Origin: Salinivirgaceae bacterium
GTDB taxonomy: Bacteria > Bacteroidota > Bacteroidia > Bacteroidales > SZUA-534
DNA: 64,000 nt
Direction: 5' to 3'
NCBI GenBank assembly: GCA_017527435.1
Contig: JAFXQB010000019.1
Span: 1 to 64,000, forward strand
The notes under the pieces were generated by a model. It saw only the letters and a list, made by a program, of their open reading frames with translations, was not told where the DNA came from and did no database searches. The position numbers and the translations under genes are program-made. Positions 33,872 through 41,740 of the stretch are shown here, one piece after another (the first letter of the stretch is position 1; each line of letters starts with the position of its first letter).

Positions 33872-35422
33872 CTATTCCCATACGGTGTTTCCTCCGATTG
33901 AGATTTGCATATTGCTGATAGTGAACGTTCCCGGACCATTATGATGAACTCCTTCTTCGTCTTCAATCCCGGCAAGGTTAATTTCAATACCGATGTATTT
34001 CTCGCCTCGCTCGCCAATTGTGCCGCCCCATTGAACGTGCCATCCTTCACTGCCAACAGTAAACGTCTCGCCCATTCTGCTTGAGAAGTCATCAAAGATA
34101 AGTTCGGTGTTATAATCCGGGTCCCAAACTTGTTCTTCAGTAAGAGTATTGTAAGTCGGTATTCCCTCAATAAAATTATCCACTCCCGAGCAAATGCGGA
34201 AACCCGCGGTTTCGTTTTCTCCACTCCAAGTGATATCGAACTCCATCAGGAACTCATTCCCCGCAATCTGGTTTTCCAATCCGTGGAAAACAACCTCGAA
34301 ATTATCATCCCAAACTGCAGCGTTGCCATTCTCATCCTCACCAACTATGCCTCCAACATTTATAGTAAAATTGCTGAAGTCTTTGACTTGTCCTGTCGGT
34401 GCATTATTTCCACTTAAGAACCAAATGTTATTGCCTGAATAAGCATTTCGAATCTCATATTTATCTTTTTTAAAAATGGCCGTCAGATAAACATATTCAT
34501 CATACACATCGAACTTGCGCGGATTTTCTGTGCTACCATCGCTCCATTGTTTGAATTTGTATTCGTCGCCGTCGCTGACAGTTATAATTGCTGTCTGGCC
34601 ATACTCGTAAGCACCGGCCACTTGGTATACAATGTCGTCGTCATCTAAAGGCACATAATTCTTGTTGATTGAAAGCAACTGCCGAGCATCAAATGAATTT
34701 TCATATTCGTCTAACGCATATACATACACACGATACAAATGAACGGTTTCTTCGAACAAAGCTTCCAAATAAACATCTTCCGTCACAAGCAGTTTTCGCG
34801 GGTTATCGGTGCTGCCGTCACTCCATTGTACGAATTTGTAGCCTTCGTATGCTATGGCTGTGAGCTCAACAGTCTCACCAATCTTGCGCATGTTTTCTTC
34901 ACCTTCGCCTGAAACTTCAACATGGCCCCTGTTCGGATCGGCCGTTGCGCCTATTAAAACCGATTCCCGACCAGAGCTATTAAGCGTTTGGGAAAGGATG
35001 AAATTATTGTCGGATGCATAATATAGGTCTATTCCGGAAGGGAACATGCAGAAAGCAAAGTATGAATTATCATCGAAAATGGCATCAACACTGTTTTTTG
35101 ATACTTGCGCACAGCAGCTGTCAACAGTTGTAATAAGATGCCAATGGAGGGGGGGCTCATAAAGTTCTTTTTGGGTGTCGTCAAAATACACAGGTGTGAC
35201 GAATACATCGTATTGGGTACATATTGCCAGACGACCGCCGGCATAAATCGTGTATGGTTCCCAACTTAAGTTATAACTGGTGTCAGTAACTACAACTTTC
35301 ACCTGGCCGTTACCAAACACATCAGATACCTTGGCCTTGTCGGTATTCATGCTGTCGTCGTCGCACGATGCCACAAGAAATATTGCGGCAACAGCCATAT
35401 ATATCAATCGTAGTGTTTTCAT
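33872..35422 (-). CDS. Lipoprotein with two InlB-like B-repeats
   Basis: The 516-residue protein has a lipobox IFLVASC near residue 20. Two copies of the divergent InlB B-repeat follow, around residues 185-225 (AYEGYKFVQWSDGSTDNPRK) and 275-310 (DGDEYKFKQWSDGSTENPRK), each ending in a VYLEAL/VYLTAI strand. The C-terminal 190 residues (NNIWFLSGNNAPTGQVKDFS, MLEFDITWSGE-like) look like a carbohydrate-binding-type jelly roll, ending FTISNMQISIGGNTVWE. It starts seven bases after the SusC-like gene and takes the place usually held by a SusD-like lipoprotein. It is therefore likely a surface-exposed binding partner of that receptor; the ligand is unknown. Confidence 0.8.
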   Translation of the reverse strand: MKTLRLIYMAVAAIFLVASCDDDSMNTDKAKVSDVFGNGQVKVVVTDTSYNLSWEPYTIYAGGRLAICTQYDVFVTPVYFDDTQKELYEPPLHWHLITTVDSCCAQVSKNSVDAIFDDNSYFAFCMFPSGIDLYYASDNNFILSQTLNSSGRESVLIGATADPNRGHVEVSGEGEENMRKIGETVELTAIAYEGYKFVQWSDGSTDNPRKLLVTEDVYLEALFEETVHLYRVYVYALDEYENSFDARQLLSINKNYVPLDDDDIVYQVAGAYEYGQTAIITVSDGDEYKFKQWSDGSTENPRKFDVYDEYVYLTAIFKKDKYEIRNAYSGNNIWFLSGNNAPTGQVKDFSNFTINVGGIVGEDENGNAAVWDDNFEVVFHGLENQIAGNEFLMEFDITWSGENETAGFRICSGVDNFIEGIPTYNTLTEEQVWDPDYNTELIFDDFSSRMGETFTVGSEGWHVQWGGTIGERGEKYIGIEINLAGIEDEEGVHHNGPGTFTISNMQISIGGNTVWE

Positions 35423-35429
35423 ATCAGTA

Positions 35430-37706
35430 TCAGTCTTTTATGTTAATGTTGAGTTTTACGCCCACACTGAATATGGTGGGGCGCTGGTAGTTTTCTTCCT
35501 TTCCGAAATCGATACCGTCATAGATTTCGGGCTCGTCGCCGGTGTATTTGGTAAACACATACGGATTTTGAACAGCAAAATAGGCGCGTCCTGAGAACAA
35601 CCAGAGATTGCTGAACTTGTAGCCAAGCACAATATCGTCGATGCGCAGGAACGATGAGTTGTGGATATCGCCTGTGCCAGCGTATGGCGCGGTTAAGTTG
35701 TAGCGGTCAAGGCTGGCGTGCGAGTCGATTTGCAGATAGGCGCCCATTGCTTCAAAATAGGTGTTCAATCCGGCAATAACCGTTGGCAGCGGGCTGAAGT
35801 TGGACATATCGCGGTCTTGCCAGTCAATTTTGCCGTCCGACCAATAGCCTTTGTCAACATAAAGTCCGGGAATCGGCTTGCCATTGTCGTCGTAGACTGA
35901 CTCGTAAACATTGTAGGTCATTGGCTTGTCGCCAATAACGTATGGGTTGCCGTTTTTACTCAAATACTCGTTGTATTTGCTGCGGTCCGATGTGAAACTG
36001 GTGTTGTAGGCTGCATTAGCGCCAATGCGCCATTTAACATTTTTAAAGTTGAGAATCTTCACGCCAAGCGCCAGCTCGCCACCAACATTGGTAAGCGGAA
36101 TGTCCTGCAGTGCGGTTTGGGTTACGATGGAATCGTTGTAATATTCGTCGTCCATTGACCAGCTGTATTTATGGTTGTTATAATGGATATAGAAATTGAC
36201 CGAACTGTAAACCCGTTTCTTGGGATTGCCGTAATCGATGCCTAAATTATAAGTTGCTGTTTGGAATTTGCTGATGGTTTTAGGTTTGTCGCCGACAGTC
36301 AGTCCCAGAATGCCTACACCCACGTGCAGCACAGCATCGTTTACCGGTCTCACACCTATCGATATCGCCCCCGACATGTTGTTGAAGTCGGAATACATGT
36401 TATAGCGGGCGTTGGCATTAAGCAGGAAGCGTCCGAGAGCCGTGTTGAACTGTCCGTACAAGGCCGATGAAGCATGGTCGTCCTGGTTGTTGTCGGACAG
36501 GCGCGCGCCCGCCTTCAGCTCAATGTAGTTTTTATTCTCAAACTCGTGGGCAAGGCTGATGTTGCCGTCATACATCATCTTGACACTCTTTTCGTCGCCA
36601 TTATCCATTTTTGAATTGCTCATTGCGTAGCTTGCCATAAGGTTCACATGCAAATCTTCGAACGAGTGCACCGAATAGTCGGCTTTCAGCGTGCCCTGGA
36701 AGTTGCTGAATTTGAGATTTTCATAATATTCGTGGTTAACCTTGCGGAAATAGCCGTTGGCGTTGATTTTCAGATGTTCGTCGAGCAGATTGGGGCCAAC
36801 CCAGAAACTTGCCGAAAGACGGTCAGACCCGGTTTTTTCCATAGTGCCGTTTATGGCATTGTAGCCCAGCGATGCGCGATATGGCATTGGTCCGGCCACG
36901 CCGGCTACGCTGGCATTGTGCTTGGTGCTGATGGAATTCCCGTAATTGTCGGCATTGTTATTGGCGATGTTGTACGAGACGTTGCCGTCGTAACTTGCGC
37001 TCAAGGTTTTGTTGCCTGCGTGGCGGGTGGTGATAACCACAACGCCGTTTGAGCCCATATCGCCGTATGGCGCGGTGGCGGTAGCATCTTTCAACACTCT
37101 GATTGATTCAATATCATTCGGATTGAGCGCGTTAATGGCAAAATCTTCATCGAAATAAGCGCCATCGACAACAAGCAGCGGTTTTCTATTTTCGCTCGTT
37201 GATGAATAGCCGCCACGCAAACGGTAATCGACATTGCCCCACGGGTTCCCGCCATCCGACACAATCTCTAATCCGGGTATGCGGCCAAGCATGAATTGGT
37301 AGACATCGGTCTCAAGTCCGGTGGCCACGTCGTCGGTCATAATCAGGGTGTTGGCCGTTGTAAGGTTGTAATAGCTGTCGTTGCCGTAGAATCCTTCGAA
37401 ATCATTCACCAAGACTGGTTTAAGTTGCAGATTGGCAGTTGCCAGGTCGCGCACCGGCACTTCAAGATTCTGGTAGCCGTTGAAGGTGATGACAAGCACA
37501 GAACTTGAATCGGGGGCGTTGATGTTGAAGTCACCGTTCAAACCAGAAATGGTTGATATTGTGGTGCCTTTCACATAAACATTGGCGCCAATGAGCGGCT
37601 CACCGTGGCGGTCTTTCACAACGCCGCTCACTCGACCCTGGGCAAATACAGCACTCGAAACAAGCAAAATGCCAAAAGCAACCGATAATCGTTTTAACAA
37701 ATTCAT
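35430..37706 (-). CDS. SusC/RagA-like TonB-linked outer-membrane receptor, short form
   Basis: The 758-residue protein has a signal peptide ending FAQ and a carboxypeptidase-regulatory-like domain (RVSGVVKDRHGEPLIGANVYVKG ... LNGDFNINAPD) to about residue 100. A plug domain follows with the SusC-type signature RIPGLEIVSDGG, LLVVDGAYFDEDF and NDIESIRVLKDATATAPYG, ending GVVVITTR. The barrel of about 500 residues ends FSVGVKLNINIKD. Typical SusC proteins have about 1000 residues, so this is a compact variant. It is followed by the InlB-repeat lipoprotein rather than by SusD. It should import or bind a large ligand with TonB energy. No glycoside hydrolase is adjacent, so it is not an evident polysaccharide utilisation locus. 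Confidence 0.85.
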   Translation of the reverse strand: MNLLKRLSVAFGILLVSSAVFAQGRVSGVVKDRHGEPLIGANVYVKGTTISTISGLNGDFNINAPDSSSVLVITFNGYQNLEVPVRDLATANLQLKPVLVNDFEGFYGNDSYYNLTTANTLIMTDDVATGLETDVYQFMLGRIPGLEIVSDGGNPWGNVDYRLRGGYSSTSENRKPLLVVDGAYFDEDFAINALNPNDIESIRVLKDATATAPYGDMGSNGVVVITTRHAGNKTLSASYDGNVSYNIANNNADNYGNSISTKHNASVAGVAGPMPYRASLGYNAINGTMEKTGSDRLSASFWVGPNLLDEHLKINANGYFRKVNHEYYENLKFSNFQGTLKADYSVHSFEDLHVNLMASYAMSNSKMDNGDEKSVKMMYDGNISLAHEFENKNYIELKAGARLSDNNQDDHASSALYGQFNTALGRFLLNANARYNMYSDFNNMSGAISIGVRPVNDAVLHVGVGILGLTVGDKPKTISKFQTATYNLGIDYGNPKKRVYSSVNFYIHYNNHKYSWSMDDEYYNDSIVTQTALQDIPLTNVGGELALGVKILNFKNVKWRIGANAAYNTSFTSDRSKYNEYLSKNGNPYVIGDKPMTYNVYESVYDDNGKPIPGLYVDKGYWSDGKIDWQDRDMSNFSPLPTVIAGLNTYFEAMGAYLQIDSHASLDRYNLTAPYAGTGDIHNSSFLRIDDIVLGYKFSNLWLFSGRAYFAVQNPYVFTKYTGDEPEIYDGIDFGKEENYQRPTIFSVGVKLNINIKD

Positions 37707-37779
37707 AATTAGTGTGGTTTTGAAAAACTTTGCAAGATAAGTGATTATTCTATAACCGCCAATTCCTAATTAAAATAAA

Positions 37780-37808
37780 AAAAACGCCAATGCCGAAGCA
37801 CTGACGTT
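37780..37808 (-). terminator. Terminator of ddh
   Basis: On the minus strand AACGTCAGTGC-TTCG-GCATTGGCGTT gives an 11-base-pair stem (some G-T pairs) with a UUCG tetraloop, followed by a T-run. Confidence 0.85.
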
Positions 37809-37836
37809 CTATCACAAAAATCTAATTTATATTGAT

Positions 37837-38736
37837 TTACACCAAATGCGCAATCAGGTCTTCGCGGTCGCCGGGCAGGAAGTCGATGACAGGAATCTCG
37901 ACCATAGTGTAGCAGCCCGCTTTCTGCTTCATTGCAGCGCGGGCGGCGTTTACCAATACCTGGCCGGTGAGTGCGGGGTTGTTGATTTTCATCTTGAATT
38001 CAAAGAGCTGGTTCTGTGTCTTGCCCGAAACGCCCTTGCGCTCAAGCAGAACGCCGTGTCCCATGTCGCGGCACTCGTCGACGCTGGCAACGGGAATCAC
38101 GTGCAGCTCGTCGTGTGCGAAATAGTCGTCGGCCTTCAGCTCATCGTAAACCTGCTGGGCGGTGAAGCCTTCTTCAAGCTCAACGTAAACCAGTCGGCTG
38201 TGGATGCCGGCGCCTTGCGGCATTGTCATCGAGAGAGCGTTCTTAACACCTTTCTTCGAGCGGGCCACAACCGAGTGTCCCATACTCATTCCAGGACCGA
38301 AGTTTGTCCATGTAAGTCCCTTTGGTGCAAGGCTTTGCATCAGCGTGCGGACAATAGAGTCCGACCCTGGGTCCCAGCCAGCCGAGATGATTGAAACGGC
38401 ATTGCCGGCCTTTGCGGCTGCATCGAGCGAGCGGCGCAGCTGAACTATCTGTGTATGAATGTCGAAGCTGTCAACTGTGTTGATGCCCAACGCAAGGCAC
38501 TCTTTGGCGTGCTCTTCAACGCTGCGGGTTGGTGTCGACAGAATGGCAACATCGACATCTTTCAGCTCTTTTATCGATTTAACAATCTCATATCCTGCAA
38601 GTTCTGCCGGACAATCGGCGGCGCCGTTGCGGCGCACAATACCGGCCAGTTCCATATCTGGCGAAGCAAGAAGTGCTTCCAAAGCGTAACGGCCAATGTT
38701 TCCATAGCCTACAATCGCAACTCTAATCTTTTTCAT
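37837..38736 (-). CDS. ddh: meso-Diaminopimelate D-dehydrogenase
   Basis: Ddh makes meso-diaminopimelate from tetrahydrodipicolinate, ammonia and NADPH in one step, for lysine and peptidoglycan. The 299-residue enzyme begins KKIRVAIVGYGNIGRYALEAL (Rossmann loop) and has MELAGIVRR, VAILSTPTRSVEEHA and the family signature ISAGWDPGSDSIVRTL near residue 117. FGPGMSMGHSV and the C-terminal MVEIPVIDFLPGDREDLI also match. Length fits the Bacteroidota form. The gene is single, with a well-formed promoter and a UUCG terminator. Its product feeds MurE and, later, the murF step. Confidence 0.96.
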   Translation of the reverse strand: MKKIRVAIVGYGNIGRYALEALLASPDMELAGIVRRNGAADCPAELAGYEIVKSIKELKDVDVAILSTPTRSVEEHAKECLALGINTVDSFDIHTQIVQLRRSLDAAAKAGNAVSIISAGWDPGSDSIVRTLMQSLAPKGLTWTNFGPGMSMGHSVVARSKKGVKNALSMTMPQGAGIHSRLVYVELEEGFTAQQVYDELKADDYFAHDELHVIPVASVDECRDMGHGVLLERKGVSGKTQNQLFEFKMKINNPALTGQVLVNAARAAMKQKAGCYTMVEIPVIDFLPGDREDLIAHLV

Positions 38737-38756
38737 ATCAGTAAAATTTTATGGCG

Positions 38757-38787
38757 CAAAGAAAAAAAGAAGTTGGGCGCACGACAA
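38757..38787 (-). promoter_or_regulatory. Promoter of ddh
   Basis: On the minus strand TTG (38785-38787), 20 bases, then TTTCTTTG (38757-38764). This is the Bacteroidota -33/-7 pattern with one mismatch in the -7 box. The ATG is 20 bases downstream. Confidence 0.5.
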
Positions 38788-38951
38788 TTTTTTTTGGCGA
38801 AGCGGATGGCGTGTTTTAATGGATGATAAATTGATTGATTGTCAATAATCTACACAGTGCCAAAACACTGATTTGCGAATACGTGATTAACTGATTTTTG
38901 GACGTAACGGACAAAATTGAATATAAAATTACTGTAATAATTTAGTAATCA

Positions 38952-38959
38952 TATCTTTG
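38952..38959 (+). promoter_or_regulatory. Candidate -7 box of the DUF819 gene
   Basis: TATCTTTG fits TAnnTTTG and lies 17 bases before the ATG, so the leader would be about ten bases. The -33 element is not clear. Confidence 0.4.
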
Positions 38960-38976
38960 CCATTTTATTTAGAACT

Positions 38977-40146
38977 ATGGCTATTACAATCGTCATCACA
39001 ATTATATATATATGTGCGCCAGTGCTTATTGCTGTGGCATACCAGCGATGCAGATTTGTGCAAAAGGCAGGAACCGTGATTGTTGCGTATGCAGTGGGGC
39101 TGGTTCTGGCGCTTGGCGGATTTGTCAAAATGGGCAATGTACCCGCACTCGAGTCGGCGCAGAACACCATTATGGATATTTCGGTGCCACTGGCCATTCC
39201 GCTGATGCTTTTCAGCTGCAACTTCAGGCTCTGGACCCGTTCGCTGCCGAAAACAATGCTGGCGCTTGTGGGCGGACTGCTGTCGATAATCGTTGCTGTG
39301 GCTGCGGCTTTTGTGTTGTTCCGCGATTCTGACATTGCCAGTCTCGACCGCATTTCGGGCCTGATGATGGGCATCTACACTGGCGGCACGCTCAACTTTT
39401 TCGCGCTCGGCTCGGCTTTGCGTGTCGATGAGTCGGTGATTCTGCTCGTCTACGCCTTCGAGATGCTTGTAACTTTTCCGCTGATTATGTTCATTGTGGC
39501 CGGCGGCTACCGGCTTTTCCGCCGTCTGCTGCCATTTCCCGACGAGTCGCTGGACACTGTATCGGCAGTCGAGCACAACAGCGATATTGAAGATTACAAC
39601 CATTTTTTCGCACGCCACACATTTGGCCATACCATGTTGGGGCTGTTGCTTGCGGTGCTTTTTCTGGCGGTGGCGGCGGGCTTGTCGCTGTTGATTACCG
39701 GTGTTTTGAGTGAGCTGGTTATTATTCTGGTAATCACCACATTGGCCATAGCTGCATCATTTTCTGAAAAGGTGCGCACATTGCCCAAAACATTCGAGTT
39801 GGGAATGGTTTTCATACTGATGTTCAGCGTTGTGGTGGCATCGAAGTTCGATGTCAGTTGCATCAACTCGTCAGCGCTCACGCTGATGTGTTTCGTGCTG
39901 ACAATCATGTGTGTGACCGTTGGCCTGCATCTTCTTTTCTGCCGCATTTTCCGCATCAGCGGCGATTTGTTTACAGTTGCAAACATCGGATTGCTCTGTT
40001 CGCCGCCGTTCATTCCGCCCGTTGTCGGCGCAATGGGAAACCGCAAGGTGCTCATAAGCGGCATTATAATTGGCCTTGTCGGCTATGCCATGGGCACTTA
40101 TCTGGGTGTGGGGATGGCGTATCTGCTGAAGACATTCATTGATTGA
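38977..40146 (+). CDS. DUF819-family integral membrane protein
   Basis: The 389-residue protein has about ten or eleven membrane segments. It shows the family pattern: AYAVGLVLALGGFVKMG, SVPLAIPLMLFSCNFRLWTR near residue 70, GLMMGIYTGGTLNFFALGSAL near residue 130, and a late GLLCSPPFIPPVVGAMGNRKVLISGIIIG. DUF819 (YjcL-like) proteins are widespread and uncharacterised; their inverted-repeat form resembles some secondary transporters. A charged loop lies between the two halves (residues about 175-210). The following Omp85-like gene begins 18 bases after its stop, so they are likely co-transcribed. Substrate unknown. Confidence 0.82.
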   Translation: MAITIVITIIYICAPVLIAVAYQRCRFVQKAGTVIVAYAVGLVLALGGFVKMGNVPALESAQNTIMDISVPLAIPLMLFSCNFRLWTRSLPKTMLALVGGLLSIIVAVAAAFVLFRDSDIASLDRISGLMMGIYTGGTLNFFALGSALRVDESVILLVYAFEMLVTFPLIMFIVAGGYRLFRRLLPFPDESLDTVSAVEHNSDIEDYNHFFARHTFGHTMLGLLLAVLFLAVAAGLSLLITGVLSELVIILVITTLAIAASFSEKVRTLPKTFELGMVFILMFSVVVASKFDVSCINSSALTLMCFVLTIMCVTVGLHLLFCRIFRISGDLFTVANIGLLCSPPFIPPVVGAMGNRKVLISGIIIGLVGYAMGTYLGVGMAYLLKTFID

Positions 40147-40164
40147 AGGATTGGAATTGATGAT

Positions 40165-41505
40165 ATGAAACGCTTGATAATCATTGCAATGATTGCCATG
40201 TCTGCCGCTTCGGCAGGTGCGCAGAGCGAAGCAAAAACCGGCTGGACGTTCGGTGTGCTGCCATCGGTGGCGTATGATGCCGACCTTGGCTTTCAGTATG
40301 GTGCGCTCACCAACTTGTATTACTACGGCGATGGAAGCACCTATCCCGAATATCTGCACTCTATTTACGCCGAAGTCAACCGCACAACCAAACAGAGCGG
40401 GCTTTTCCGGCTGAATCTCGATTCTCGCGCACTTGTTCCCGGATTGCTCATTTCGGCCGACATATCTTATATGCCCGACGAGATGTGCGATTTTTCGGGC
40501 TTCAACGGCCATCAGGCGGTTGTCAATCCCAGTTGGGCCGACGACAGCAGCGACGGTTACCGCTCGCGCGCATTTTACAAGCATTACCGCAATCTGTTCC
40601 GTACTGCCTTTGATTTTCAGGGAAATATAGGTGGAAAATTCAATTGGAACGCTGGCATCGGACTGCTTGTTTTCAATGCCAAGCGCGTCAATCTCGACAA
40701 ACTGAACCGCGGTCAGTCCGATGATAAGAAGCTGCCTGACATCGACGTACTTTTCGACAAATATCTGCAGTGGGGACTTATCGACAGCAGCGAGACTCGT
40801 ACGGGTACGTTCCCTTACATTCACGGCGGTGTCAGCTACGACAGCCGCAACCGCACAGCGGCACCGTCGTCTGGCATTTGGGCCGATGCATTTGTAACCT
40901 ACACGGCAGCTTTTGGCAGTCTGAAACAATTCAACAGTTTGAAACTGAATGCCGATTTCCGCCATTATCTGGCTTTGGGCACGCCCATTGCGGTGCTTGC
41001 CTACCGCCTTTCGGCGCAACTTACGCTTGCTGGCAAAACACCGTTCTATATGGCATCGCAGCATAATGTACTGAACCTGAAACGCGCTATTTACGAGAGT
41101 CTGGGCGGTTCGAGTTCACTGCGCGGAATCACCCGCAACCGCATTGTTTCCGATGGTTTTGCGCTGGCTAACATTGAGCTGCGTCTGCGCCTGGTTAAAT
41201 TCGACATTGGTTCGAGTCATTTCTATGTGGCTACCAATCCGTTTGTCGATGCGGGAATGGTGCTTCAACCCATTGACGTTGATGAGCGGCAGGTTAGCCT
41301 TGCAGTATCATCAACTGGCGATAATGCCGACGACTATTTCGATTTCGCAGGCAGCATTTATCGCCCGCACATTTCGGGTGGCGCCGGACTGAAAGTGGCC
41401 ATGAATGAGAATTTCATCCTTTCGGTTGATTGGGCGACGCCGTTCAGTTCAAAAGATTCTGACAAGAAGTCGAACATCTATGTGAAAATGGGCTATTTGT
41501 TTTGA
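40165..41505 (+). CDS. Omp85/BamA-TamA-family outer-membrane barrel, POTRA-less
   Basis: The 446-residue protein has a signal peptide ending SAGAQ and goes directly into barrel strands (WTFGVLPSVAYDADLGFQYGALTNLYYYG) without room for POTRA domains. Features of the surface antigen D15 barrel are YIHGGVSYDSRNRTAAPSSGIWADAFVTY, LRGITRNRIVSDGFALANIELRLRLV (the L6-type R-G motif) and the terminal WATPFSSKDSDKKSNIYVKMGYLF. Such POTRA-less members occur in Bacteroidota; some act with periplasmic phosphoesterases or patatin-like proteins, but none is here. Joined with the DUF819 gene. Function unknown. Confidence 0.8.
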   Translation: MKRLIIIAMIAMSAASAGAQSEAKTGWTFGVLPSVAYDADLGFQYGALTNLYYYGDGSTYPEYLHSIYAEVNRTTKQSGLFRLNLDSRALVPGLLISADISYMPDEMCDFSGFNGHQAVVNPSWADDSSDGYRSRAFYKHYRNLFRTAFDFQGNIGGKFNWNAGIGLLVFNAKRVNLDKLNRGQSDDKKLPDIDVLFDKYLQWGLIDSSETRTGTFPYIHGGVSYDSRNRTAAPSSGIWADAFVTYTAAFGSLKQFNSLKLNADFRHYLALGTPIAVLAYRLSAQLTLAGKTPFYMASQHNVLNLKRAIYESLGGSSSLRGITRNRIVSDGFALANIELRLRLVKFDIGSSHFYVATNPFVDAGMVLQPIDVDERQVSLAVSSTGDNADDYFDFAGSIYRPHISGGAGLKVAMNENFILSVDWATPFSSKDSDKKSNIYVKMGYLF

Positions 41506-41740
41506 TGAAGTCGCAACCAACATCATCAGACAATTGTTATAAAACCTGTTTTTCACTGCAAGCGTTTGCATAAAAACCCACATTTTCAGCGTATTATTTT
41601 GCCTGTTGTGTGTCGGACTGATTGCTCAAAACTCTACTTTTGCGCTTTCTTTTCAGGAAGGGTCCGATGCGGTTTTTCCAGTAAGAAACAGATTGGTTTA
41701 CAGTTTGATAATGAATTTGATTAAGAATTAATATTAGTAT
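41506..41740. other. Leader and promoter region of the hyf-like operon
   Basis: This gap of 235 bases has no gene. It contains a TACTTTTG element (41635-41642) fitting the -7 consensus, which would give a leader of about 90-100 bases including GAAGGGTCCGATGCGG-type sequence of unknown role. No -33 TTG was found at the right distance. Confidence 0.45.

Noticed and set aside
39871..41064. 397-residue minus-strand open frame across the DUF819 and Omp85-like genes
   Set aside because: A shadow frame opposite two recognisable genes, with no signal or domain.
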